Source: Bryobacterales bacterium
GTDB lineage: Bacteria; Acidobacteriota; Terriglobia; Bryobacterales; Bryobacteraceae
NCBI GenBank assembly: GCA_016789745.1
Contig: JAEUQF010000175.1
Location: 46,556 to 110,555, forward strand
Direction of reading: 5' to 3'
DNA: 64,000 nt
Position 1 is the first letter of the stretch, and every line of letters starts with the position of its first letter. A program made the translations under genes and the position numbers. Positions 16,956 through 25,392 of this stretch are shown here, piece after piece. The notes beneath the pieces are model-generated. The model did no database searches, was not told the DNA's origin, and saw nothing but the letters and a program-made list of their open reading frames with translations.

Positions 16956-18410
16956 TTAGGCGATGATGTCGCGGATGGGCTCGCCGAAGTCGATATCCAG
17001 CCGCTTTTGGCCGGGGACTTCGAGGCGGCGGGGGTCGAGGCCCATCTGGTGCAGGACGGTGGCGTGGATGTCGGTGACGTAGTGGCGGTTTTCGACGGCG
17101 TGGAAGCCGATTTCGTCGGTGGCTCCGTGGGCGATGCCGCCTTTGAGGCCGCCGCCGGCCATCCAGCAGGAGAAGCCGAAGGGGTGATGATCGCGGCCTT
17201 CGCGCAGACCTTCGACGCCGGGGGTGCGGCCGAACTCGGTGCCCCAGACGACGACGGTGTCTTTGAGCAGGCCGCGCTGTTTGAGGTCGGTGATGAGGCC
17301 GGCGAGCGGCAGGTCGACTTCGCCGCAATACTTGGTGTGATTCTTCTTTAGTTCGCTGTGGGCGTCCCAGCCATTGCCGTCGGTGCGATAGCCGTGGAAG
17401 ACCTGGACGAAGCGGACGCCGCGTTCGACGAGGCGGCGGGCGGCGAGCAGATCCTGGCCGAAGGCTTTGGTGTTTTCCTGATCGAGGCCGTAGGCTTTGC
17501 GGATGTGCTGCGGCTCTTCGGCGAACTTGAGCACTTCGGGCACAGCGGTCTGCATGCGGAAGGCGAGTTCGTAGGATTTGATGCGGGCTTTGACGGAGGG
17601 GTCGGCGGGGTAGCGGGCGGCGTCGAGTTGATTGAGTTCGTCGATGAAGTCGAATTCGCTTTTCTGCTGGGGGGTGGTGAGGTTCCCCGCGGGCGAGGCG
17701 TAGGGCAGGGGGTTGTTGGGATCGCCGGAGAGATAGATTCCGGAGTGTTGGGGGCCGAGGTAGTTGCCGCCGCTGACGCCTGCGCCGCCCAGGTGCGGCG
17801 GCACGGGCGGGCCCAAACAGACGAAGCTGGGGATGTTCTCGTTCAGGCTGCCGAGGCCGTAGTGGACCCAGGAGCCGATGGACGGATAGTAGCCCTGGAA
17901 GATGTGGCGCCCGGTGTGGAACTGCAACTGGGCGGCGTGGTCGTTATCGGTGGTCCAGATGGAGCGGAGGATGGCGAGGTCATCGACAACGTTGCTGAGA
18001 TGCGGCCACCAATCGGAGACTTCGATGCCGCTCTGCCCGCGTTTCTTGAAGCCGACCTGCAGGGGCAGGACGGTGGTCATCAGCTTGCGGTCGACGCCGG
18101 TGAACTGGACGACGTTCTTCTTCACGAAGGCTGAATCGAGCACGCCGCGGTGCGGGGTTTCGGCGATGGTCTTGCCGGCGAACTTGTTGAGTTCGGGCTT
18201 GGGGTCGAAGGATTCCAGATGGCTGACGCCGCCTTGCAGAAAAATCCAGATGACGCTTTTGGCTTTGGGGGCAAAGTGCGGACGGCCGTCGGGCGGGGCC
18301 CAGGGCTTGGTTTCGGCGGCGGCCTGGCGTTGGAGCATGGCGTGCAGGGCGAGGCCGGTGAATCCCATGCCGGTGTGGGTTAGCAATTGGCGGCGGTTGA
18401 TGCGTTTCAT
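16956..18410 (-). CDS. DUF1501 domain-containing protein, Tat-exported
   Basis: 484 residues. A twin-arginine signal (MKRINRRQLLTHTGMGFTGL) is followed by the sulfatase-like DUF1501 fold: KAKSVIWIFLQGGVSHLESF near the start, RFVQVFHGYRTDGNGWDAH, and VVWGTEFGRTPG then GRDHHPFGFSCWMAGGG near the end. The biochemical role of DUF1501 is unknown; genes are nearly always paired with a DUF1553/cytochrome protein in Planctomycetes and Acidobacteria. That holds here: the upstream DUF1553 stop overlaps this start (ATGA at 18407-18410). Confidence 0.92.
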   Translation of the reverse strand: MKRINRRQLLTHTGMGFTGLALHAMLQRQAAAETKPWAPPDGRPHFAPKAKSVIWIFLQGGVSHLESFDPKPELNKFAGKTIAETPHRGVLDSAFVKKNVVQFTGVDRKLMTTVLPLQVGFKKRGQSGIEVSDWWPHLSNVVDDLAILRSIWTTDNDHAAQLQFHTGRHIFQGYYPSIGSWVHYGLGSLNENIPSFVCLGPPVPPHLGGAGVSGGNYLGPQHSGIYLSGDPNNPLPYASPAGNLTTPQQKSEFDFIDELNQLDAARYPADPSVKARIKSYELAFRMQTAVPEVLKFAEEPQHIRKAYGLDQENTKAFGQDLLAARRLVERGVRFVQVFHGYRTDGNGWDAHSELKKNHTKYCGEVDLPLAGLITDLKQRGLLKDTVVVWGTEFGRTPGVEGLREGRDHHPFGFSCWMAGGGLKGGIAHGATDEIGFHAVENRHYVTDIHATVLHQMGLDPRRLEVPGQKRLDIDFGEPIRDIIA

Positions 18411-21376
18411 CGAATGCTCACGAACTCATCTCTATTAAACAAGACGCGCACCAGGCTTTGGCGGGCGGCCAGCGGGTCGTTGAGGAGCGCGGCCTGGCGC
18501 TGGAGGTAGGCGACGGATTTCTGTTCTTCGGTGGGCGTGGCGGGCCGGGCCAGCGTGGTCAGGAAGGCCTGGCGGACGAATTGGAGGGCGGGGGTGGCGG
18601 TGCCGCCGAGGGTCTCGGCCAGGCGCCTGGATTGATCCAGGCTGAGTTTGCTGTTGGCGAGCGCCAGGGCCTGCTGCGGGACGATGGATTCGGAGCGGAT
18701 ATAGCAGGCGGTGGGGTCGACGCCGTCGAAGACTTTGAGGAATAGCAGTTGGGCGTCGGGTGTGAGGTGGAAGTAAAGGCTGCGGCGCGGGGTGTCCTGA
18801 TCCTTTTCTTCGTGGAGTTCGGGACCGCCCATGGTGAGGTCGAGCGAGCCGCTCACTTTGAGGACACTGTCGCGGATGGCTTCGGCTTCCAGGCGGCGCG
18901 GGTTCATGCGCCAGAGGGCGATGTTGTCGGGGTCGAGCTTGAGGTTGGGGTGATCGGCGGAGGGGACCGAGGAGTCCATGCGATAGGCACGGGTGGTGAC
19001 CAGCAGGCGATGCAGCTTCTTCATGCTCCAGCCGCTTTCGATGAACCGCGTGGCGAGCCAGTCGAGGAGGGCGGGGTTGGAGGGCGTTTTGCCGTTGCGG
19101 CCGAAGTCGATGACGCTGGGGACGAGGGGTTTGCCGAAGTGGCGGGTCCAGATGTGATTGACGGCGACGCGGGCGGCGAGCGGGTTGTCGGGGCTGGTGA
19201 TCCAGCGGGCCAAGGCGAGGCGGCGACCGGTGGACATCTTCGGATATTGGCGGCCGAGGGGGGAGTATGCGTCGGCGGGCTTGTTGAGGGCGGCGAGCGC
19301 GGCTTCGAGGTTTTTCTTGGCGGCGGCGATGTTGCGTTCGCGGAGCCCGCGCTGCTTTTCGTCGACGGCGGGCGCGGCCATGGCTTCCGACATTTTCAGC
19401 TGGGCGCGGAGGAAGTTTTCTTCGGCACGGAGCAGGTTGGCGTCGCGCTCTTTGCGCTTGGCATCTTCGGAGAGGGATTCGAGATCGGGCGAGGGCGGCT
19501 GGGCGTGGCGGGCGTGCTCGACTTTGATGCGGGCTGCGAGCGCGACGACTTCGGCTCTGGCAGCGAGGACTTCCTTTTCGGTGGCGGAGATGAGGCCGGG
19601 ATGTTCCTTTAGGACCTCTGCCGGGCTCTTGCGGGGCATGCGGTTGATCCAGTCGGCGATGAGCGCGATTTGGGTGTCATCGAGCGGAGGGCCGCTGAGA
19701 GGCATGCGCGGCTGTTTCTTGCCCTGGATGAGGAGCAGAAGGAGGCTGTCGGCGCTTTTGCCGGGTATGACGGCGGGGCCGCTCTTGCCACCGGCTTTGG
19801 CGGTGGCTTCGGAGTTGAGGCTGAGGCCGCCGCTGGTGCCGCGGCCGACGTGGCAGTTGCCGCAACGGCTTTCGAAGAGGTGCTTGATCTGCTTGTCGTA
19901 ATCGAGGGGTGGGCCGGCGGGGGCCGCTTGCGGCTGGCTGCTCTCAAGGCGCGCGGCTTCGAGTTCGGCTCTCAGCTTTGCCAGTTTGTCTTCGGCGGCT
20001 TTGACGGCGTCATGGGCGGCTTTGGTGAGGTCGGTGGCAACGAAGCGGCGGATGTCAGGGTAGTAGGCTTCGACGGGCAGTTCAACCGGGGCGATCTTGA
20101 TAGGGGGACCGCCAAGTACGGCTGGCGTGCCGGGCTGCATCTCCTGTTCCTTATCCGGGCTGTTCTCGTCGCCGCGGACGAACAGGTAGGTCTTGCCGAA
20201 GACGGGGGGCAGCATGTTGATGCCGCCTTCGTCATCGGGGCCGGCTTCCTTGGCGTCGGAATCATAGGCGCGGGAGAGTCCGGCCTGGATGCGGTCGGGC
20301 TGGCCGGCTACGCGATCGATGCGGATGTCGTGGGGTTCGAAGAAGGCGCGGAAGCGGTAGTAGTCGGTTTGGGGGATGGGATCGTACTTATGGTCGTGGC
20401 AGCGGGCGCACTTGAGGGTGACGCCGAGGAAGGCGGCGCTGGTGGCTTCGACGGTGTCGACCAGCCAGACGTTACGGTTGAAGCGATACCAGTTGCGGGC
20501 GAGGAAGCCGGTGGCCGGGAGGACCTTGTCGTCGGTAGGGGCAAGCTCGTCGCCGGCGAGCATCTCTTCGATCATGCGGGCGTAGCTTTTGTCTTCGTTG
20601 AGGGAGTTGACGATCCAGTCGCGCCAGCGCCACATGTGGCGGTGGCTGTTGCGTACTTCGCGATTGCCGCTGCCGTACCAATCGCTGTAGCGCCAGATGT
20701 CCATCCAGTGGCGGCCCCAACGCTCGCCGTATTGGCGGCTGGCGAGGAGTTCGTCCACGACCTTTTCATAGGCGTTGGGGGAGGTGTCCTTTACGAAGGC
20801 TTCTACTTGGGCGGGGGATGGCGGCAGGCCGATGAGGTCGAGGTAGACACGGCGGAGGAGGGTGTAGCGATCGGTCTCGGGCTGGGGTTGGAGGCCGCGG
20901 CGCTGGTGTTCGGCGGCGAGGAAGGCATCGATGGGGTTGGGGGTGTTGGGGAGGTTGGGGACGGGCGGGCGCTGCGGTTTCTGGAAGGACCAGTGGGAGG
21001 AGGCGACGAGGGTGGCCTGGGGCTTGTCGTCGAAGGAGGCGCCGGCTTTGATCCATTCGGCGAACCTGGCGATGACTTCGGGGGCGAGTGGTTTGCCGCC
21101 CATCGGCATGCCGGGCTGCTTTTTGTGGGTGATGTAGGCGTAGAGGAGGCTTTCATTGACGTCGCCGGGGACGATGGCAGGGCCGCGCTCACCGCCGCGG
21201 AGCATGCGATCGCGGGTGGAGAGGTCGAGGCCGGCCTGATGGGTGGTGGGGTTATGGCAGACCAGGCACTGGGCTTGGAGGACCGGGCGGATGTGCTGTT
21301 GGTAGAGCGATTGGGATTGGGCCCAGGCTGCGCTGGCGGGCGCCATCAGGAGGAGCAGGCCGGTGACCGTGCGCAT
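18407..21376 (-). CDS. DUF1549/DUF1553 protein with two planctomycete-type cytochrome c domains
   Basis: 989 residues with a Sec signal (LLLLMAPASAAWA). Order: PSCyt1 heme domain with CLVCH (37-41) and distal-side MPMGG; DUF1549 with PSPAQVEAF and a further CARCH near residue 322; a second PSCyt1-like module with CGNCH near residue 503 and MPLSGPPL; DUF1553 at the C-terminus (RLALARWITSPDNPLAARV, NHIWTRHFGKP, ALALANS). The proteins are thought to be periplasmic or membrane-associated redox proteins of unknown substrate. The second cytochrome module sitting between DUF1549 and DUF1553 is less usual than the N-terminal one. It is translationally coupled with the DUF1501 gene. Confidence 0.92.
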   Translation of the reverse strand: MRTVTGLLLLMAPASAAWAQSQSLYQQHIRPVLQAQCLVCHNPTTHQAGLDLSTRDRMLRGGERGPAIVPGDVNESLLYAYITHKKQPGMPMGGKPLAPEVIARFAEWIKAGASFDDKPQATLVASSHWSFQKPQRPPVPNLPNTPNPIDAFLAAEHQRRGLQPQPETDRYTLLRRVYLDLIGLPPSPAQVEAFVKDTSPNAYEKVVDELLASRQYGERWGRHWMDIWRYSDWYGSGNREVRNSHRHMWRWRDWIVNSLNEDKSYARMIEEMLAGDELAPTDDKVLPATGFLARNWYRFNRNVWLVDTVEATSAAFLGVTLKCARCHDHKYDPIPQTDYYRFRAFFEPHDIRIDRVAGQPDRIQAGLSRAYDSDAKEAGPDDEGGINMLPPVFGKTYLFVRGDENSPDKEQEMQPGTPAVLGGPPIKIAPVELPVEAYYPDIRRFVATDLTKAAHDAVKAAEDKLAKLRAELEAARLESSQPQAAPAGPPLDYDKQIKHLFESRCGNCHVGRGTSGGLSLNSEATAKAGGKSGPAVIPGKSADSLLLLLIQGKKQPRMPLSGPPLDDTQIALIADWINRMPRKSPAEVLKEHPGLISATEKEVLAARAEVVALAARIKVEHARHAQPPSPDLESLSEDAKRKERDANLLRAEENFLRAQLKMSEAMAAPAVDEKQRGLRERNIAAAKKNLEAALAALNKPADAYSPLGRQYPKMSTGRRLALARWITSPDNPLAARVAVNHIWTRHFGKPLVPSVIDFGRNGKTPSNPALLDWLATRFIESGWSMKKLHRLLVTTRAYRMDSSVPSADHPNLKLDPDNIALWRMNPRRLEAEAIRDSVLKVSGSLDLTMGGPELHEEKDQDTPRRSLYFHLTPDAQLLFLKVFDGVDPTACYIRSESIVPQQALALANSKLSLDQSRRLAETLGGTATPALQFVRQAFLTTLARPATPTEEQKSVAYLQRQAALLNDPLAARQSLVRVLFNRDEFVSIR

Positions 21377-21436
21377 GGTCCATTCTAATCCTGGAATATG
21401 GCTGTGGCCCCCGGCCGTGTCTAGCGGGCTGGCGGA

Positions 21437-22468
21437 CTACTTGTCGACCGAGTCTTCGTTGCGGTCGCGGAAGTAGGTGCGCAGGTCGTCGCGGAGGCGG
21501 ATGCTGCGCTCGCCGAGCTGGTAGAGGCCCTGGACGTCGCGCTTGAGATCGAGCAGCGGGTCGTACTGGTTGTCGACCAGGATGTGCCAGCGGTCCATGT
21601 ACTTGCGATCGATCTTTTTGCCGTGCCAGTGGTGCAGCAGCATGCCGTCGATGTAGCCGATGTTGCGCTTGATGTAGGTTTCGGCGCGATCCTGCCAGCG
21701 GAGCACGTCGGCGCGGTAGTTGGGATGCAGGCCGGTCGTGATGGTGCGCTCCGCTTCGCCGATGAGGGCCGCTGCCATATGCCAGTCGCCGGAGCCGCCG
21801 ATGCAGGTGTCAAGGAGGCCACCGAGCTTGTCGAGGGCGGAGCGGCGCGCGGCCCAGGCAAAGCCGGGGTGCCAGTAGCCGCCTTTGGCGTAGCCATAGC
21901 CGCCGGTGGCGGTGCGCATGGTGCCCTTGGTTTGCCAGGGACGGGGCGACGGCTCGTTGTAATACATCCACACCCAACTGCGTTTGATTTCGCCGGCGGG
22001 CTCGCAGCCGGGGCCGAGGTCCTGGCAGTGGGTGAACATCTGGACGACGTCGTAGTGCTGGAGCTGCTGGATGGTTTCGTAGGCCCAGTCGGGGCGCGCG
22101 AAGGTGACGTCGGCATCGACCCAGGCGAAGTATTCGGCGTCCGGGGCGTGCGTCAGGACGTGGGCAAAGAGCAGATTCAGCGCGTTTTCCTTGTGCCAGA
22201 GCTCGTGCTGGGTGCGCAGTTGGAGGTGGTGCGGATTGCCGGCCTGCGTGATGGCGAACGGGCGCTTGCCGTAAGCGACCTCGACGGTCCAATGGACGAT
22301 GTGCGGCCCCTCGTTCTGCGCTTTGAAGGCTTCGTAGAGCCGGTAGCGCGAGGCGTAGCGGACGGGATTCGAGACGATGGTACAGACGTGCAGGGCAGCC
22401 GGGGCTTCCACCTGCAGGGAGCGCGACAACGGGCGCGGAAAGTTCGGAGCGGCGGGCTGAGTCAGCAT
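21437..22468 (-). CDS. Putative GT-A fold glycosyltransferase
   Basis: 343 residues, no signal peptide or membrane segment. ALHVCTIVSNPVRYASRYRL starts a nucleotide-sugar-binding fold, and YFAWVDADVTFARPDWA supplies a DxD-type metal motif. HPGFAWAARRSALDKLGGL and the GGSGDWHMAAAL stretch resemble the acceptor side of GT2-like enzymes. Similar proteins are found in phages and diverse bacteria, where they are annotated only as glycosyltransferases; donor and acceptor are unknown. It stands alone, with a hairpin overlapping its ribosome binding site. Confidence 0.62.
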   Translation of the reverse strand: MLTQPAAPNFPRPLSRSLQVEAPAALHVCTIVSNPVRYASRYRLYEAFKAQNEGPHIVHWTVEVAYGKRPFAITQAGNPHHLQLRTQHELWHKENALNLLFAHVLTHAPDAEYFAWVDADVTFARPDWAYETIQQLQHYDVVQMFTHCQDLGPGCEPAGEIKRSWVWMYYNEPSPRPWQTKGTMRTATGGYGYAKGGYWHPGFAWAARRSALDKLGGLLDTCIGGSGDWHMAAALIGEAERTITTGLHPNYRADVLRWQDRAETYIKRNIGYIDGMLLHHWHGKKIDRKYMDRWHILVDNQYDPLLDLKRDVQGLYQLGERSIRLRDDLRTYFRDRNEDSVDK

Positions 22469-22471
22469 AAA

Positions 22472-22492
22472 AGAAACCTCTTTTCGGTTTCT
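22472..22492 (-). promoter_or_regulatory. Hairpin overlapping the RBS of the glycosyltransferase gene
   Basis: On the minus strand AGAAACC and GGTTTCT form a 7-bp stem with a 7-base loop (GAAAAGA), followed directly by TTT and the ATG at 22468. The Shine-Dalgarno-like AGAGG is half in the loop and half in the stem, so the hairpin could limit initiation. A weak intrinsic terminator reading through to this start is another reading. Confidence 0.3.
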
Positions 22493-22599
22493 GTCCTACC
22501 ATGCGGGGACCGGGCTGCCAGGGTGGGATTTGGGGTAAGTTATTGAGAAATAAGGGGTAGAAATCTGGCGAAGTGCTGTGATCGGGGTTTTGGCGGGGG

Positions 22600-23247
22600 T
22601 CACTTTTCGGGGGTGAGACGGCCGATGGCGAGGGTGTAGCGGTGGGTTTGGATGTTGTCGCGATAGCCGATTCGGACCTGGAGATAGCCGGGTTTTTTCT
22701 CGACGGGGTAGACATCGAATAGGGAGAAACCCTGGCGGGGGTCGCTACCGTGCAGGATTCTGCCCCGGCGGTCGATTAAGAGGGAGAGGAGGAGCTTGTC
22801 GTTCCAGCGCTTGCCGTTGGGGTCGAGCGGGGCGGTGATGACGTAGAACTCCCAGAGGCGGGGGATGAGGGTGTTGTCGCGGGTTCGCAGAGGCTCGGTA
22901 TGGACGAGCATTTCGAGGTTGCGATGGACGGCGGCGGCGGGCATTTGGCCGTGGGGGTTGTTGGGGTCCTGAAGGCTGGTCCAGATGGAGAATCGGGCGA
23001 AGCGGAGGGTGGGTTGGGGGATGAGGGCGCCGGGGATGTCGACGGCTTCGCAGGTTTCCAGGTTGGGCTGCGGGCGGTAGCAGACGGAGCCCCAGAAGCG
23101 GACGGGGATGGCGTCGAGTTCGGCGGGGTAGGTGAAGGGAGGGGTTTGGATTTCGGGGACGGACCAGGGGAATGGCGGTGGCGTGGGTGGTTGCTGGGCC
23201 TGGAGGGCGGGCGGGGTGAGAAGAAAGAAGCGCCGGGTGGGCGTCAC
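22600..23247 (-). CDS. Exported protein of unknown function
   Basis: 215 residues that I do not recognise. An N-terminal export-like stretch (MTPTRRFFLLTPPALQAQQ) is followed by a proline-rich linker and a probably beta-rich body: ELDAIPVRFWGSVCYRPQP, RFARFSIWTSLQDPNNP, WEFYVITAPLDPNGKRW, LLLSLLIDRRGRILHG. Two Cys residues (in SVCYRPQPNLETCEA) could form a disulfide in the periplasm. The ending HRYTLAIGRLTPEK is unremarkable. It is alone on the minus strand, divergent from tRNA-Ser. Confidence 0.6.
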   Translation of the reverse strand: MTPTRRFFLLTPPALQAQQPPTPPPFPWSVPEIQTPPFTYPAELDAIPVRFWGSVCYRPQPNLETCEAVDIPGALIPQPTLRFARFSIWTSLQDPNNPHGQMPAAAVHRNLEMLVHTEPLRTRDNTLIPRLWEFYVITAPLDPNGKRWNDKLLLSLLIDRRGRILHGSDPRQGFSLFDVYPVEKKPGYLQVRIGYRDNIQTHRYTLAIGRLTPEK

Positions 23248-23303
23248 GTGAGGTATTGTAACGCCTTCCTGTGATAGGATGGCAGAAGACCCACCACACC
23301 CGC

Positions 23304-23398
23304 GGAGGGATGGCTGAGTGGTCGAAAGCAGCGGTTTGCTAAACCGTCGTACTGGACTAAAACCGGTACCGAGGGTTCGAATCCCTCTCCCTCCGCCA
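23304..23398 (+). tRNA. tRNA-Ser (anticodon GCT)
   Basis: A 95-base class II tRNA with encoded CCA. The acceptor stem GGAGGGA pairs with TCCCTCC (23388-23394), the anticodon loop TTGCTAA gives GCT at 23338-23340 (reads AGC/AGU), there is a long serine-type variable arm, and GGTTCGAATCC forms the T-arm. Its 3' flank carries a tyrosine-recombinase remnant, the usual sign of past integration at a tRNA gene. Confidence 0.97.
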
Positions 23399-23482
23399 TC
23401 AACAACTTACGGGCAGTTTACCAGCCTTCGCAATACCCATCCGCAAGCCTTTTGCTACCCGTTTGCTAACGCTCTCGAATTT

Positions 23483-23599
23483 TCACGCCCGCGGCACATT
23501 CCTGTTCTGCTGAAGGGCCTTACGCAACCCGGCATCGATTCGACGGGCAGCCTCGTCATCCTGGCCCGGCAACATATGAGCGTAGGTCTCCAAGTTCCG
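23483..23599 (-). pseudogene. C-terminal remnant of a tyrosine recombinase (phage/island integrase)
   Basis: On the minus strand, 38 codons before the TGA at 23483-23485 read NLETYAHMLPGQDDEAARRI then DAGLRKALQQNRNVPRA. TYAHMLP contains the catalytic Tyr region of XerC/phage-type integrases, and the following DEAARRIDAGL is a common integrase tail. Nothing upstream of it is integrase: the BNR gene stop is only a few bases away at 23603, so all but the last part is gone. It lies 85 bp from the tRNA-Ser gene. The 9-mer GTTTGCTAA occurs both in the tRNA anticodon region (23334-23342) and at 23461-23469, a possible worn attachment core. Confidence 0.75.
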
Positions 23600-23602
23600 A
23601 GC

Positions 23603-24916
23603 TTACCGTACCCCCAGCGCCACCACCTCGAAGTCATAGTTCGTATACGTCCGCATCACCCCCCGCAGCCACAGGATCGTCCTTGCCCCTCCCTTGCGGA
23701 TCGGGATGATGGGGCGGATGTTGTCCTGGGCCGAATCCTTCGTCAGCGCCGTCCACGTGAACCTCGCCTCGCCGTCTTTCGTCACGCCTTGATATAACTC
23801 GCGGTGCGGCATGCGCTTGCCGGTGTCGGGGTCGGCGTTCGTTGAGATCACAACAGTGTTCGGGTCCTGCGGATCCACGGCGATGTTGCCGGTGTAGTCA
23901 TCCTCGCCGGGGTAGAGCTTGCTGCCGGCGTAGGCGATTTCGTGTTGCTGCCACTTCTGGCCGGTCCAGCGGGCGTAGTGGTAGCGGTGGTCCTCGCCAG
24001 CCTTGCCGTCAGGGAGGCCCGCGGAGTCCTTCTGCACACTAAACACCAGGAACGGCCGCCCGGCTTTGTCGATGTGCAGGTCGCTGATCCAGGCCACGTT
24101 GTTCTTGTCGCCCTTGTAGACCAGGGTGCCGTCTTCAGGCCTGGTCAGGCCCTGGGTGAGCGGGGCGATGACGCTGCCGTCAGAACGCCGCAGGTCGCCG
24201 CCCTTGTAGGCGATGTGATAGATGCTGTTGTCGTAGTTGCGCGGGTGGCCTTCAGTATAGGCCAAGTGCACGGTGTCGACGCCGTTCGACGCATATTTCA
24301 CGTACGGCCGGTGGCGGAACTCGGTCGGCACCTGGATAACCACGCCGCCAGTCTTCCACGTGTCTCCGAAATCCTCTGACCAGAGGTACGACGGCTTGTA
24401 GCTGTTATGCACGCCGCGGAAGAAGTCGTAGAGGCGCTTCTCGGCGGAGAGGTAGTGGAGATTGGTGTACGTCACGCGGGAAGTCGGGCTGGGGACGAAG
24501 ATCTGCTCGGGACCCCACTTGGTCGCATCGCCCGGCTCGGAGATCCGGTAGTACTTCTTCTCGTCCACGCCGTGCAGCGAGTAGGTGGCCAGCACACGGC
24601 CGTCGGGGCGCACCCAGAAGGCCGGCGAGTTGTGGTCGTCATGCCAGCGGCGGCGCTCGGCCTCGGCGGGGGCGTGCAGCACGACGGTTTTCGCGGCGCC
24701 GGTTTTGCGGTCCACCACCGTTACTTCGATGTTGCCCTTGCGCCGCGGGTCTTTGGTGCCGGCGGCCACGGTCCCGATGATCAGTTTGCCGTCGTGGAGG
24801 ACGACGCGTTCGTCCTCAAACCAGCACCAGCCGCCGTCGTCGACCAGCACCTGCGGCACGGGCGCGCCGGCTTGGAGCAGCGTACCGCAAACTATCAGGA
24901 ATAGTAACGTTTTCAT
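23603..24916 (-). CDS. Exported BNR-repeat (BNR-4 type) protein
   Basis: 437 residues with a Sec signal (MKTLLFLIVCGTLLQAGA). The body is a six-bladed sialidase-like propeller: DDGGWCWFEDERVVLHDGKL, DDHNSPAFWVRPDGRVLATY, PSYLWSEDFGDTWKTGG (an Asp-box), DDYTGNIAVDPQDPNTVVIS. BNR-4 proteins of soil bacteria accompany polysaccharide utilisation genes; the catalytic residues of true sialidases are not evident, so carbohydrate binding or lyase-like action are both possible. Its 3' end abuts the integrase remnant, its 5' end is 35 bp from the divergent hox operon. Confidence 0.85.
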   Translation of the reverse strand: MKTLLFLIVCGTLLQAGAPVPQVLVDDGGWCWFEDERVVLHDGKLIIGTVAAGTKDPRRKGNIEVTVVDRKTGAAKTVVLHAPAEAERRRWHDDHNSPAFWVRPDGRVLATYSLHGVDEKKYYRISEPGDATKWGPEQIFVPSPTSRVTYTNLHYLSAEKRLYDFFRGVHNSYKPSYLWSEDFGDTWKTGGVVIQVPTEFRHRPYVKYASNGVDTVHLAYTEGHPRNYDNSIYHIAYKGGDLRRSDGSVIAPLTQGLTRPEDGTLVYKGDKNNVAWISDLHIDKAGRPFLVFSVQKDSAGLPDGKAGEDHRYHYARWTGQKWQQHEIAYAGSKLYPGEDDYTGNIAVDPQDPNTVVISTNADPDTGKRMPHRELYQGVTKDGEARFTWTALTKDSAQDNIRPIIPIRKGGARTILWLRGVMRTYTNYDFEVVALGVR

Positions 24917-24951
24917 CTATCGTTTGGCATTGCAATCGCAGGGCAATAGTT

Positions 24952-25392
24952 GTGACCGACACCGATCGCGCGCAGCGCCTCGAGCGTGTCATGGCACGAC
25001 ACGGCTATTCCGGTGACTCCCTGATCGAGGTACTGCATTCCGCGCAAAGCCTTTACGGCTATCTCAGTCCGAAGCTCCTGGCCCTTGTGGCCACGAAACT
25101 CAAGCTCCCCCCCAGCCGTGTGGTGGGTGTGGCAACTTTCTATCACCTATTCGCACTTGCGCCAAAGGCCCCACATCAGGCCATGGTGTGCATGGGCACC
25201 GCCTGCCATACGGCGGGCGCTCCTGAGCTGGCGCGTGTGTTCCATGACTATTTCCCTGACTGGCAAGTCAAGGTTGGGCGCTGCGTCGGCTGCTGCGGTT
25301 TGGCGCCGATGGTCATCTGTGACGGCAAGCCGCAAATTCGCCTGACGCCGGAGAAACTGATCCGGCAAGTGGAGGACCTGCTGCAGCCATGA
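24952..25392 (+). CDS. hoxE: Bidirectional [NiFe]-hydrogenase diaphorase subunit HoxE
   Basis: 146 residues from GTG 24952. A NuoE-like thioredoxin-fold [2Fe-2S] protein: [19 protein letters not shown], then cluster ligands in [11 protein letters not shown] and [13 protein letters not shown]. HoxE passes electrons between the HoxFU diaphorase and the HoxYH hydrogenase module or another redox partner. Overlap with hoxF is ATGA (25389-25392). The 35 bp before it, shared with the divergent BNR gene, must hold or abut the operon promoter. Confidence 0.93.
   Translation: MTDTDRAQRLERVMARHGYSGDSLIEVLHSAQSLYGYLSPKLLALVATKLKLPPSRVVGVATFYHLFALAPKAPHQAMVCMGTACHTAGAPELARVFHDYFPDWQVKVGRCVGCCGLAPMVICDGKPQIRLTPEKLIRQVEDLLQP

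Noticed and set aside
19670..21388. 572-codon frame antisense to the DUF1553 gene
   Set aside because: Gly/Ala/Val-rich product without recognisable motif; the minus strand encodes a full multi-domain protein.
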